Part shown: one piece after another, positions 14,060 through 26,557 of the stretch
Numbering within the stretch: the stretch's first letter is position 1
Layout: every line of letters starts with the position of its first letter
Assembly (NCBI GenBank): GCA_022393335.1
Contig: JAJEKB010020458.1
Location: 1 to 64,000, forward strand
Direction of reading: 5' to 3'
DNA: 64,000 bases
Origin: Macrotrachela quadricornifera
Lineage: Eukaryota; Rotifera; Eurotatoria; Philodinida; Philodinidae
Notes under the pieces: generated by a model
Told to the model about the DNA's origin: nothing
Databases searched by the model: none
Seen by the model: only the letters and a program-made list of their open reading frames with translations
Translations under genes and position numbers: made by a program

Positions 14060-14695
14060 ATGGATTCATATTATTCTTCACCACCATCATATTATTATCA
14101 ACCATCATGTCCATTACATGATTCATCTTCATCATATTTATCTGATTCTTATATTGATCCATATACATCATCATATCAACAACAATCAACTCCATCAGCA
14201 TCATATTATTATCCATCATATAATGATCAAACAACGTCACCAATTGTTTTTTATAATAATTCAACAACAAATATTTATTCTCCACCAACATATTCAATTC
14301 CACAACCAACTGTTCAAATTCCATCAACAAATGCTCCAATGATTCATTCAACACCATCGTTAAATACAACATTTGAATCAGGTAGAAATATATTTAACTA
14401 TGAATGAAAATTTTATATAAAATTTCTTTAGCACCACCAACAGGTCGTCGTCGTCGTCAACGAACCATTTTTTCAAAAGATCAAGTCGATATGCTTGATC
14501 AAGTATTTGAAAAAAATCAATATCCAGATATTCAACTTCGTGAACAACTTTCTGAACGACTTGATGTTCCTGAAGCTCGTATTCAAGTATAATTTATTAC
14601 TGTCATTTTTCTTATATTTAAATGATTGTTCTTTATAGGTTTGGTTTAAAAATCGTCGTAGCCGTGCTCGAACAACTACAAAATCAAAATATTAA
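14060..14695 (+). CDS. K50 paired-like homeodomain protein (goosecoid/bicoid-type)
   Basis: A nuclear DNA-binding transcription factor of 177 residues in three exons (14060-14381, 14432-14586, 14639-14695). The homeodomain occupies the C-terminal ~65 residues: RRRRQRTIFSKDQVDMLDQV opens helix 1, the YPDIQLREQLSERL loop and helix 2 follow, and helix 3 reads IQVWFKNRRSRAR. Residue 50 is Lys (WFKN), the specificity of goosecoid, Otx and bicoid for TAATCC-type sites. The phase-0 intron between residues 46 and 47 (Q|VWF) is the position typical of PRD-class homeoboxes. RTIF, YPD and REQL best match goosecoid, but the N terminus (Tyr/Ser/Pro-rich, ~107 residues) shows no GEH repressor motif and the protein stops directly after the domain. 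Orthology to Gsc is therefore tentative. Poly(A)-like AATAAA follows at about 14759. Confidence 0.88.
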
Positions 14696-14956
14696 ATACA
14701 AAAATTAATCGTTGAATTTATTTCACGTATAAACTTTTCTGTAATTTTTATTTTAGTTAATAAAATGATTTCTTGTAAATTCTAAAGACTTTATTTTAAG
14801 ACAGAATAGATGATGAAAACTTTATTTTTTCGAAAAAAAAATCGCAGGGATAAAATACAACGTGTTTATCGAATTTGAAGAATGATGAGAAAAAAAGACA
14901 TGTGTCTATTGGTTGAAGGATAAGAAAAAGACAATTTTTTTCATATATGAAATAAA

Positions 14957-16980
14957 ATGGATGACGAAAATGAAATCTTTATTAATCGTCAACAATTTCC
15001 TCGATTAAAGAGAAGTCGTTTTGCTGCATTTTGTGTAACATTTAGTTTATTTGTTGTTCTTATTATATGTGTAATTATAATATTTCTAACAAGGGAAAAA
15101 ATTGGTTCAGAATTAACAGTTGATTCTTTATGGTTTCCATGGACAGGTAGTGAATCTTGTATTCGTTTAATGGATATAAATGGAGATGGTCTAGATGATG
15201 TTATTGTTGCAATATCTGAAGTAACAGAAATTACAAATCAAATAAAAAATGATAAAAATCGTTCAGCATTTTGTGCATCATTAAATGTTGAAGAACCGTG
15301 TAGTACAACTATTTATGGTATACGTGGTTATGATTTTAATATATTATGGTCATTTCGTGTTAAAGAATCTATATTTGAATTAGTCTGTGATATAATTGAT
15401 ATTAATAATGATGGTTATCGAGATTGTATTGCAGCTGGACGACGTGCTACACTAGTAGCATTTGATCCACGTCTTGGAAAAGTTTTTTGGGATAATAAGA
15501 ATATAAAATCAAGACATACATTATGGAATTTTTATAATCCTCTTATACTTCCAATTGATGTTGATCATGATAATATGAATGATATTCTTATTTCACATGG
15601 TGGAAATCCAACAATACCATCTGATGTACATGAACGTGAAGCGGGATGTTTATTAATTATTTCAAGTCGAAATGGTAATCAAATAGGTGAACCATATTGG
15701 ATGCCGGATGGAAAAGAAACCTATATGTCACCAATTTTATATGGTAAATCTACTATACTTTTTGGTACAGGAGGTGAAACAGTATCCGGTGCATTATATA
15801 GTATATCAATAGATAATATAATACAAGGTAATAATCAATATTTGACTATTATTAAATCATTTGAAAAAGGTATTATGGTACCACCGATTATTATTGATAT
15901 TGATTATGATGGAATAGATGATATTCTTGTTAGTTGTTTTGATGGAACATTAGAATTAATTAATGGAAAAACAATGACATCATTATGGAGAAGAGTATTT
16001 GCTGGATTTGAATTTTATGCTTCACCAGCACCAGGTGATTTTAATAGTGATTCATATATTGATTTTATGATTATACTTAATTATGGTAAGGAATATATAG
16101 AAAAAAAAATATTCTTTTTAGATCAGTCATATTTGTTTTATTTTTTTTTAGGTGAATGGGATAGATATGATTATAGTCAAATATTAATTCTTGATGGTTT
16201 AACTGGTGAAACAATTTGGAAAAAAAATAATACATTTGGTGAATTTACATCACCATTAACATTACAAATGAAAAAACATGGTAAATATCAAGATAGTTTT
16301 ATATATCGACAACGTGGAGAAACAAATGAACATATATATTCAAATCATTCATCTGTATTATTTCATGGTATTGGACTTCAAGATGGTGAAATTACCAAGT
16401 AGATTATTTTAAAATAATATAATTTATGCCTTTCATTATTTTTTATTTTTTTAGAAATGAAAATTCAATTTCATTAAAATCAAATTTTTCTTGTGATGCA
16501 TTTAAATTAAATGAATCAATTGTTAATATATTTTTAACAAATATATATGAAACTCAATTAATAGCTATGATATATCCACCTATGAATAATAAAAATAATC
16601 TTTGTAGTGATTATGAACCTATGGAACGATCTGGTGGTGCTATTGGTGATCTTAATGGTGATGGAATTTTAGATGCAGTTGATATAACAACATTTATTAC
16701 GAAATTATTCGAACATAATATACAAAATTTTATTGCACATTCAGTTTTAACAAGGTTTTCATTAAATATAAATAAAATTGATATTCAAATTGTAGCAAAT
16801 TATCAAACAGATATATTAAATAAAACAAATAATGGAAATCTTCGAAATTCTTTAAAGAAAAATCTATCATTTCAATCCAAAACAATTTATGATAAAGATT
16901 TATATATTATTTCAAAACAAACATGGAATGGTTATTTAGGTCGATTTGCTAATAGTCATTATTATCGAAATATTTCATAA
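14957..16980 (+). CDS. FAM234-like type II membrane protein with FG-GAP/Ca-binding repeats
   Basis: Three exons (14957-16085, 16152-16398, 16455-16980) give 633 residues, close to vertebrate FAM234B. A basic cytosolic tail (RLKRSR) precedes one transmembrane helix at about residues 22-45; the rest is extracellular or luminal. At least six integrin-alpha-like DxDxDG calcium loops are visible: DINGDGLDD (from residue 73), DINNDGYRD, DVDHDNMND, DIDYDGIDD, DFNSDSYID and DLNGDGILD, implying a beta-propeller ectodomain. Many N-glycosylation sequons occur near the C terminus. Intron 1 (66 bases) is a multiple of three with no stop and could be retained in frame. The gene is tail-to-tail with the next membrane-protein gene, 185 bases apart. 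FAM234 proteins have no settled biochemical role, so none is assigned. Confidence 0.85.
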
Positions 16981-17165
16981 TGAATTGAAATTATTTTTTC
17001 ATTTTACTTATAATCTATTGTTGTATAATAAAATGAATTCCTTTATGTAAAAAAAACTACAATAATTTTTTTTTTATTTACAATGGTTAGTTAGAAATAT
17101 AATGAATGTTTAGTAGTTAAATAAACTATTGTTAATATAGAATAAGAAAACAAGAAAATAGTTTA

Positions 17166-18940
17166 TCAATAGATAGCAGTAAGTGTCGGTGGTATTGTAT
17201 GACTAATTGTTCCATTAAAATTTGCAATAATTGGTGATAATATATAATTGTATAAAATTGAACCATTATTTTTATTAATACTTACTTGTCCATCAGTTAA
17301 ATTAGCTGGTTGAATATTTATTTGTATATTCGATAAATTTTGTAATTGATTATTTCGTTGATTTATACATTGATTATCACAATTTGCAGAAAATTTTATT
17401 ATAAAATTAACTATTACATGAACGGTACTATTTAAATACCTAAAAGATATAAAATATACATCAATATTGATATTTATCTTAATTATTCATTTTACCAAAA
17501 TTGTAAGATAATATCATTGATTGTAATATTAAATGCATTAGAATCATTAGAAATTTGTACTTGTTGTTTAATCTGATGACATACATAACGGACAAATTTA
17601 TATTTTATAATAGAAAATAGATTCAATCAAACAAGAAATAGATTTTTCATATTCTAACAAACATTTCTTTATATATGCTGTTCTATTTAAATCTCGTTAG
17701 TAATGCAATTAAATTTCATCTTACTGTGAGTGTTAATCCGGAATACATTGTCACAGCTCCTGTGAGTGAAACTGGCCCGTCATTTGAATTTGCTGCAGTT
17801 TGTGTGCCTACTTCTCTAAGTAGAGCAATATAATTATTTTGTGTTGTTGTAACAATTAATACATAATTATTTGCAAGAAATTCTATAATAGAAAAAAAAA
17901 CAACAATTATTTTTTTAAATTGTCAAAAATTTATTATTACTTACTATTGCTAATTTGTGTTTGTGTTGATTGATTTGTTTCTATATTATTTACGACATTA
18001 ATAATTTGTGCTGTAGAAACAATTTCTATAAAAATATGAAATTAATTAATTGAAATAGAAATTTGTATTTTACGTGTAATGATCGTTATATTTTCGATTG
18101 GAATATATGGAGTATAAAATGTAAGTGGATCAGAAAGTATATAAGAAAGATTTGTATATTCAATAAGAACACGTATAGGTGTCGATAGTTGATTATTTGA
18201 ACATAATTGTTTAAAAATAATCAATTGGCGAGTTTTATCACATGTTCTACATTCTCTTGTATATACAATCAAGAAATCCAATGAAATACTAGAAATCAAT
18301 ATTAATAAATAAATAGAAATTAAATTCTCTTCTTTTTTTCTGCACACCTGATATTATTTAAATTGGTAGTATTAGTTATTATTTTTAATATATAAATATC
18401 AAATTTATCTCGATTGTTACTAACTGTTAATTGTTGTTCAAGCTATATAAAATCATTATCACATTTATTTTATAGAAATTTATATTTCTTACTGCATATT
18501 GAATTGACAAATTCATTGCTAATCGAGCTTGATTTAATGTTAATATGTCTGTTGTATTGAATGATGATATTAATCGAGCTAAATCTCTTTTTCTCAATAT
18601 TTGATTCTGATGTAAAGTATAATTATTTACTCTAACAGCTATTAAAATGAAATATAATAAAAACATCGTTTTTTTTTTGTTAGAACAAAAATTAATAAAT
18701 TATACTAGTTAGAATAGATTGTGTTTTTTCTACTGATTTATTTCCTATATAAAGTGGAACAATTGACAAAATAATCATAGACCCCATAGAAAATGCAAAA
18801 CCAATAAAAATAAACATTGTTAATGAAGGGATTATCATTTGTAACCAAGATTTTCTAAGAATATTTATTTATAAATATTTATGATTATTATATTAGACTT
18901 ACGTTGAATTAATTGTTTGTTTCATTGATGAAATCATCAT
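17166..18940 (-). CDS. Nine-exon type II membrane protein, family unknown
   Basis: Nine exons join in frame: 18903-18940, 18706-18854, 18493-18638, 18348-18442, 18074-18288, 17945-18025, 17725-17882, 17496-17572 and 17166-17439, giving 410 residues. Introns are about 50-155 bases. A short cytosolic N terminus is followed by one hydrophobic helix (SLTMFIFIGFAFSMGSMIIL, residues ~22-41). The large ectodomain alternates beta-strand-like segments with NxT/S sequons and has few Cys, among them an ECRTC pair and CDNQC near the C-terminal end. No known domain is recognised; an SEA- or PAN-type fold cannot be excluded. It converges on the FAM234-like gene and is divergent from the gene starting at 19342, with about 400 bases between start codons. 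Confidence 0.72.
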
Positions 18941-19341
18941 AGAATTTTTATTTATAAACAAGAAAAAATTTTCTCATTAATTCAATTAAATATTCGAATA
19001 TTTATACTCTCATTTTTACATTAGATCATAGAATAGATATGTAAATAATGTTCCTTTTAGGGATATTTTACATTTTCATGTCCTAAATTGATATTCATTG
19101 TTTGAAACATTTAGATAAAAACTTTTTTTATTGGTTTTTAAGAATATACATGTTATGAATAAAATCGATAGTATCATATTACATCAAAAAAGAGCGAACA
19201 AATGAAAGCGATGTTTGAATATTTTTCTTTATTAATGCCATCTTTTTTCAATCAAAACAAAAAAAAACATAATTGAGTTTTATATTGCACTTAGTTTACA
19301 ATATATTTTTTGTTATTTAATAAAGACAAAAAATAATTGAA
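18941..19341. other. Divergent intergenic/promoter region
   Basis: About 400 bases between the start codons of two divergent genes. It must hold both promoters, but no clear TATA box is visible on either strand. Confidence 0.4.
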
Positions 19342-21016
19342 TTGATGGATCGTCATAGAGCACCAAGTCAAGCATCTATGGATAGAAAACCCAATACATA
19401 TAAAGATAGTAATACAGCATCAATTAATAAGCAAAATCAATTACAAAATGAAATTGATAATCTTATTCAACATGGAATTTTAGATCAAATTGTTGAATAT
19501 GATCCAAAACTTGATTTTATTTGTGTACCAATTATTACTCGTGATCAAGTTATTAAACAAATACGTCGACAAACATGTGGACTTATATGGAATTCCATAC
19601 GATCATCAGCAATAAGTAAATTAGTACATGATGATCGTTCTTGTGCTTTTGTAGAGATTCTTCGAATACCAATAGAATGGTCACGTTATGATATCGATTT
19701 ACTTCTTCTTAAAATTAAACAAAAGAACTTTCTTAACGGACTTAAAGCTCATTCAGAATATTACATCATCCAATTTTAATAATATTTTTTTCAAATATGG
19801 AATACAATTTGAGAATAGACAAACATTCTGAAACTTTCAAGATAATCTTTTACTCACTTGGGTCTGTAATGATTCTGTTGCATGAGATATGGAAGAAATT
19901 GTCTATAGAAATTTTACAGATTTTTTTATAGAATAATGACTACGAAAGAAAATACTTTTGAGATTTTCTTCTATCGATATGGTCATCTACTTCGCTCTAT
20001 AGAAAAAAAAGCAAAAATTTTTATACATAATATGTGAATAAAATTTTGCTTTACGCGATGAATTTGTTCGTGTACTTCAAGTAATTCTCAAACGTGATTT
20101 TAATGAAGATACAAATAGTGAAAAAAAATATTCTTATGAATTAAAAGATATTGATTTTACACGAAATATGATTCAATTAGTATTTAGTAGTCGACAAGAT
20201 GCTGATTTAACTCTTGTTATATCATTAATACTTTTAATTGAATTTGATATTCCTTGTCGAGAATTTTTTTCTGATACATATATATCACTTTGTTCTCATG
20301 ATGGTTTAAATGAATATTTAAAATTTCATTCAGATATGAATCGAACACGTTTAACACCATATAATTCAATAAAATTTTTATTTGATTATAGTTTAACTGA
20401 AGCAAATTTATGTGAATATATATTACAAAAATCTAATCCATTATCAACAATATTAATAAATTTTTTAAAATTAAGAAAAGAATGGACTAAATATATTCAA
20501 CGAGCAGCTAAATATGCAACAGATACAATTAAAATGCAAATGCATTCGGATAAACAACGTCAATCAACATGTTCAATTAATTCTATACGATCTGCAACTT
20601 CAAATACATCAGCTATGAACAGTAAATTATCGTTTTTCTTCAATATTAAAAATTATTAATTTTATTTTATTTTTTTTTCAGAACTCATGCAAAATAAAGT
20701 TCCATTAACAACAGAAATTGAAGTTGTATTTGAATCGATATTTTCTATATCATTACTTCGTCTTTTATTTTTAACTGTTTGTTCAAAATATAAACAATTT
20801 GGTTCCGAACATGATAATGATACAGCTTATGCTATTGAAAAAGCTTTACAAATTTTAAGTGATGCATTAGAAAATAATTATCTTGAACATCCGTTTTTTA
20901 AAAATACAAATACGTTGTCTGATACTTTATTAACACATGAAATAAGTATTAAAATTGGAATAAAAAAAATGATTAAAGAAATGCAACGAGATTGGAAACG
21001 AAATATACGTCGATAA
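19342..21016 (+). CDS. Hypothetical protein, middle exon junction unresolved
   Basis: Two coding blocks on the same strand look like parts of one gene. The first frame runs 19342-19779 (145 residues, polar N terminus, then helical segments). The second runs from about 20045 to 20621, crosses a clean intron (20622-20681) and ends at 21016 (frame ...AMN|KLMQNK...). Between them, 19780-20045, no GT..AG pair joins the frames: the in-frame TAA near 20036 lies immediately before the coding-looking start of block two and no AG follows it. Either a weak acceptor (for example ...CTTCAAG at about 20082) is used, or there is a frame break or insertion, or block two starts at the Met at 20168 as a separate gene. 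The protein is helix-rich with a Ser-rich linker and I recognise no domain. It could be a pseudogene. Confidence 0.5.
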
Positions 21017-21460
21017 ATATTTTTCATTTTATTTTTTTGTTTATTACATGTATTTTATATTTAGTAACCAAATAAAAAGACGAAAATGAAATAAAAAAAA
21101 AAAGTTGTTCTTTTTACAAGAATTATTATCTGAAAAAGGTAATCAATTAGATACATGTTTATTTGCATAGGAGACATTTTACTCTTTCTATATGTAACAA
21201 CAGAATACAACATAACACAAAAATAAAATGGTAACCTTGAGTCTTTGATTTTGGCATTTTAAAAGAGAGAGGGAAAGATCGATAGGCACCTATCGTGTGT
21301 TGTTATTTTGTCAACATAGAATTCATCAGTAAACCTCTCTTGTGTGCATGCGTCTCTAGTTCTTTTTTTTTCTCACAAGTCAACATATAAACACCTCCGC
21401 TCGTTTTTTCTGTTAGTATTTTTTATAAAAAATAACTAAGTAGACGGCTTCTTCGCTTCG

Positions 21461-21492
21461 TCATCATCATCATCATCATCATGATCATCATC
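21461..21492. repeat. (TCA)n microsatellite
   Basis: About ten near-perfect TCA units with one interruption (ATGATC). It gives a spurious poly-Asp frame on the minus strand. Confidence 0.85.
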
Positions 21493-22962
21493 CTTTTCTC
21501 CTTCTTTTTCCTTGTCACGCACCTTCAATGAATAAAGAAACGACAACGACGACAGTGACGACACCCCGCCTGACAACGACATTGAGGTGGAAAGCATAAA
21601 GGACGTTAACATTAAAGTAGGCAACGAATAATCGACATTCAAATAGAAATACTCATTTTTTTATATTAACGACAACAAAAACAATAATACGTTGCTCATC
21701 TACGCACATGTAGTCAAACAATATAGAGGTAAGCAAAGAATGTTTTACTATTCCTTAGGAATTACGAAAGGTAGAAAATTTATATAAAAAGATCTGTTTA
21801 ATAACAATATAAGTATATTAACATTTGGTATATTTTCACAGCCTTGTAGTATATGATACTGTAACTGCGTCATCTGTAGAGAAAATCAATTTTTTTTTTC
21901 TTCTTATTTATTAAGTCTTAATTCGATTGGAACTTTGTATTCTTTTTCTTTTTGTATTTGCTTCCGATTATTTTTATGAAATAATCATTCCTTATGTTGC
22001 TAACATGCTATTCTCAAAAAATAATCATTTGTCGGATGCCAGACAACGTACTTTCATAACATATATTTTTTGATCAATATAAGAAAAAAAAGGGACTATG
22101 AGAATAAAATAAGAGGGAGAAAGAAAAAGATTAACTATTAAAATAAATGGCACAATAAAACGATCGACTAAAAGAGTAAGGGACTATCAAAAATAGAAAT
22201 TATATATATATATATGTGAAGATTGATTGGCTTTTTCTATTAAAATAATTTTTTTTTTCTTTTATATCTCGGAAATCATAACTTTTACTTTTTTGTCATA
22301 ATAGATGCAAAATTTATGAACGCTAAAAAATGATGGAGAATAAACAGAAAAAAAAATCTAGAAAGAACAACTTACAATGTATGATCAAAAGAAAAGTGTT
22401 ACTTTAATATGTCAGAGTACAAATATATATATATATATAGGTTATTTTTCTTTAAAATAGAAAAAAGGTAATAGGTTATTATGCTATTGGCTAGGTCTTT
22501 TCGTCAATTTTAAATCATTTTACGTCATTGTTATATTCAATATGAAACATTTTAAACGATCGATTGAAAATGAATATAGAAGTTATACAGGTAAATATCA
22601 TGAGATAAGTTAAAGAGATGACTAGACAGTATCTTTATATATAGAAGACATATAGAATAAAAAAAAATCATTTTCTTTTTCCTTATATTTTTATTATGGT
22701 AAAATCTTAAGTTTTTTTCTTTCGAATTCAATGAATACATACACATTTTCGCTTCGTTTCTTTCGTCTCACTCATAAACATAAAGCCTATTTCTTTTTTT
22801 TTCTCTTATTGTATAAATGTATGAGGAAAGGCTACACCATACATACGTCGACAAGTTTTTAACACACATATATATATGCACTCTGTTACATGTGTATGCA
22901 GTTTGAGCCTACTATATATATGTTGACACAATTCTTGGTCGTGTCGGCTACTGTTGAATACA

Positions 22963-23006
22963 TATCTATATCTATATATATATATATATGTGTGTGCGTG
23001 TGTGTT
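22963..23006. repeat. (TA)n-(TG)n compound microsatellite
   Basis: An alternating pyrimidine-purine run that passes from TATATC and TA units into TG units with one CG interruption. Similar shorter (AT)n tracts occur near 22200 and 22430. Confidence 0.85.
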
Positions 23007-23500
23007 GATCTTGAACTATACAACGACAATACATTGATAACAATGAAAAAGCAATTGATGTAGGAGATGAGTATTATAATAGCTGAAGGTACTAGCTATT
23101 GTCAACTCAATCAATGAATAATTATCCTACTTCAATTTTGTCAAGATACTCATGGCAATGACAAATTGGCAAAATAATAGATGAGCGTGAGTCAATAGAT
23201 TATCCTTGATAATGAAAAATTAAGATGCTTTTTTTTATTATGTATAAATAGATACAATAATCAGGGATATTTAAATGATATAATATAATTATCCATTAAG
23301 ATTGGAAATAGATTAGTAAAACGATCGATTCTAATCAGATGTAAATGAAATATATTATTTCCCAAGGCAAAGAAAACTTTTAGAGAAAAAAAAAATAATT
23401 AATTTGTTATTTTTAATTAATTTGATATATTATTAGAATAAGAAATATTTATTTTTTTTAATTATTAGGTGTGCTATTCACTGCTTCTTAGCGGTCTCCA

Positions 23501-24127
23501 ATGACCGAATCTTATTTAACCACAGATATTATTGTTATCGTCGTTTTAGTCGTCGTATTAGGTATATTTAATTAAATTAAAATAAAAATTTGTTTTAAAT
23601 TTTCTTTTAATATTTTTTTTCTAGTTGTAATTGGTGTATGTGCATTTTTTGTACATTTTTATTGGACAAAAATTGGTGTTGCTGAAATATGGAATACAAC
23701 AAAATGGAGTTCAATGCGTAGTTCATTTTATCAAACAATGCGTCGTTTCAGTCGAGCAAGTAGTAGTAAAACTAATGGTGAACGACCATTTTCTGCGGCA
23801 TCAGTTTTTTCTGAAGATTCAGATGGTAGTGCATTACCAGCTCCATTACGAAATAAAAAACCAAATACTACTACTAATCCTAATATTCATTCTTCCAATG
23901 CACAACCATCGACAACATCTAAAAAACCAACAACAAATACTAATGTTCGTCGAAATTCAAGCAATCAAATACAACCGGTTTCTACAATATCATATAATCA
24001 ATCAGTAAGAGCACAATATGGAACTAAAATAGGGCAACCACTTGAAAATACAAAAATTCAAAATGTACATGAAAACGACGATAGAAATCATGGTCCATCT
24101 GGTGTGATTGAAACACATCGTTTTTAA
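23501..24127 (+). CDS. Small single-pass membrane protein with Ser/Thr/Asn-rich tail
   Basis: Two exons (23501-23561 and 23625-24127) encode 187 residues. A short N terminus is followed by a Val/Ile-rich helix (DIIVIVVLVVVLVVIGVCAF, residues ~9-28), then HFYWTK and a basic, Ser-rich cytosolic-looking region (RRFSRASSSK), then a long disordered Ser/Thr/Asn/Pro tail. The lack of a cleavable signal and the positive charges after the helix suggest type III topology with the tail inside the cell. No family recognised. It converges with the GPATCH2 homologue, whose stop lies 458 bases away. Confidence 0.7.
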
Positions 24128-24585
24128 AATTAATTCGAGTCTTTGTCTCATGATATGAGCTTTCTCCCCATTTTTAAATCATCTCTTTTTCTCAATATAT
24201 TGGTGATATACAATTTCACCCTGGTGATATAAATCTTTCTTGTTCTTTATTTTTGTCTTTTTATGTATTCATTTAATTGATGACTTATCTCTTTTTTCTT
24301 TTGCCCTCCAATTCTCTTTCAATTTTTTTTCTTTATTTTTATGATGTATTATTGTTGTTATTGATGATGATGATGATGACGACGACGACTGCTCGACTAT
24401 TTTTATTTCATTTTTTTTCTTTTATGCTGTGAACATGCAAGCGTAAACGCGCTATTGTCTTTCGGTGATATTTGTTGTGGCTTCTAAATACATTTATATA
24501 AAAAAAACACGTCATATCTTTAAATTTATTTTTTGAGATATCAAAGAAAAATTTTTTCATATGTAAAATAAAAGCAAAATCAGAG
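24128..24585. other. Convergent 3' flanks
   Basis: Shared downstream region of two convergent genes. It contains a GAT/GAC trinucleotide run at about 24362-24388 and pyrimidine-rich sequence. No gene seen. Confidence 0.5.
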
Positions 24586-26557
24586 TTACACATGAGAAGG
24601 ATTAGTCAATATAGATGATGATTGTTCACTTTCCATACGTTCGCTTGTATCCATCGAAATATTTTCATATCCTAAACCTTGTCTATAATGACGATAATTT
24701 ATTTGCACAGGTGCAATAATACCATTTTGATTTAAACCAAGGCCATTACCAGGTGTCCAACCGATTTTTTCTAATAATTGATGACCAATATTAGTTGAAT
24801 CAATTGGTGCAATAAAATCATCTAATATTTTATATTAAAATGTAAAATTAACAAAAAAAAACAAAAAATCAAAATAATTTACTCTGTTTATGAGAATAAT
24901 GATCACTTTTAACTCGTTTATGATTATAACTATTATGATGAGAACGACGAGTCTCTTTTGATAAACGAACATGTCGTTTTGGATGAGGATGTGTATAAGT
25001 ATTCTAGAATAAAATTAATATTAATATAGATATTTAGTTTAAGTTTTTTTTTTTTTTATTGTACTTTGAAATAAACTTATAACCTTGGATTAAATGGATT
25101 AGGTAAATGTTATCAAAATACTATTTGCATTTCTGAACTGTGAGTATAGATATTGTACTATAATGAAAAGTTTAAGATGGAAGAATAAAAAGTCATGTCT
25201 GCCATTTATACAAAATGAATCATTGATTTCTTTTTTTCTCTTCTTTTTTGTATTTTTTTATCTTGATAACTCAGATAATTTTATTTATGATATTTTCTAA
25301 GAATAATTATCTTCAATATTCTAAGACATCTTACTTTTGTTCCAACATTTCTTCGATTTCCTGTTAACATTTCTCTATGTATAAATGTTTTAATTTTATT
25401 TTGTACAGTATTTTTCGAATTTGTGAACATCATACTAATTGCACCATTAACAATTTTTTGTAAAGTTCCATCAGTTGTTGTTAACATTTTTTCATCATTA
25501 TCATCATCATCGTCATCATCATTTTCAGATTTTTCATTATTATTATCTTCCCACCATGATATAACACGTGGTATACTACTTTCATCTCTTGGCCAATCTG
25601 ATTGTTCATCATCAGCTTCATTACTTGTCAAACATGGATCTTTATCACTATCACTTAAATTTAAACTACTACTACTACTAAAATTTGTTCTAGGAAAAAA
25701 AAAAAACTAAAAATTTAATTATTGTATTTTATTGTAAACTTACAAATTAGTATCATCAATACATGCCATATCATAATCATGTAAACTATTATTACGTAAA
25801 CGAAAATCTTCATGAATTATTGCACGTGATCGTTTACGTTTTCCAACATAATTCATATTATGAAAAGTTAATAATGATGATGATGATGATGGTGTTGATC
25901 GATCTTCATCAATATCAATTATACGAGAATTACTTTCACTTCGACAATTACGACGTCGACGACGTATAGATGTATTAATTGTTGTTGGATTTGTTGTTGA
26001 ATTAGATATTTTTATACTTGGACAACGTGTTAATTTGATAGATTGCTCAGTTTTTGAGATTATTGTTGATGGAATAATTGGTTTTTTAAATGGACGACGT
26101 CGTCGTCGAATTTCATCAGTTTGTGAAGCTGAATCTGATTCTGATGCAGCAAGTAATGATGATGGTTGAGTTTCTAATAGAAAAATATTCAAAAATTTAA
26201 AAAATTTTTTTTTTTTCTTAAAATTTTACTTGATGGCATAAGTATATCATCACCATCACTAGCACTTATTTGTGTATTATAATTATTTCGACTTTGTGTA
26301 TTTTCTGGTGTTGTACTATCTGATATTTCAATCTTTTGTTGTTGTATATCATTATTAATAGGACGTTTTCGTCGTCGTTTTATTTTTGATATTGTAGCAG
26401 ATGATGATGATGTCGTTGGAACATTCGATAATGATGATGTTAAAATACTTGCATCATTTAATGCACTATTAAGATCAGCAGCTAATTGATCCATAATTTT
26501 TTTTTGAATACAACGAATTTTGTCTTTAATTAAGAAAACATGAGAAGTTTCATCCAT
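24586..26557 (-). CDS. GPATCH2: G-patch protein, GPATCH2 homologue
   Basis: Five exons (26230-26557, 25744-26173, 25335-25689, 24883-25003, 24586-24821) give 489 residues; human GPATCH2 has 528. G-patch proteins are nuclear activators of DEAH-box RNA helicases; GPATCH2 is linked to DHX15. Family marks seen in order: an N-terminal helix with Asp/Leu (DQLAADLNSAL), several Arg/Lys basic clusters (KIKRRRKRP, IRRRRRPFKKP), the conserved acidic motif DDEQSDW followed by a WWED motif, and a C-terminal G-patch: IGHQLLEKIGWTPGNGLG then NGIIAPV and RQGLGYE. The Gly positions fit the helicase-activating fold. An Asp/Ser-rich spacer is low complexity. The DDEQSDW plus WW signature makes the orthology secure. 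Confidence 0.92.

Larger units (their letters stand above)
21017..23500. other. Intergenic region rich in simple repeats
   Basis: Contains a (TCA)n block and several (AT)n tracts near 22200-22216, 22422-22439 and 22963-23006. The frame at 21436-21642 encodes an Asp run from the (TCA)n tract and is not called. Just before the next gene, a TTAATTATTAG at 23458-23468 looks like a splice acceptor in the 5' leader, 32 bases ahead of the ATG, and could serve cis- or trans-splicing. Confidence 0.5.

Noticed and set aside
14046..14372. Minus-strand Met/Asn-rich frame
   Set aside because: Antisense shadow of the low-complexity homeobox N terminus.
21436..21642. Frame ending in an Asp run
   Set aside because: Generated by the (TCA)n repeat.
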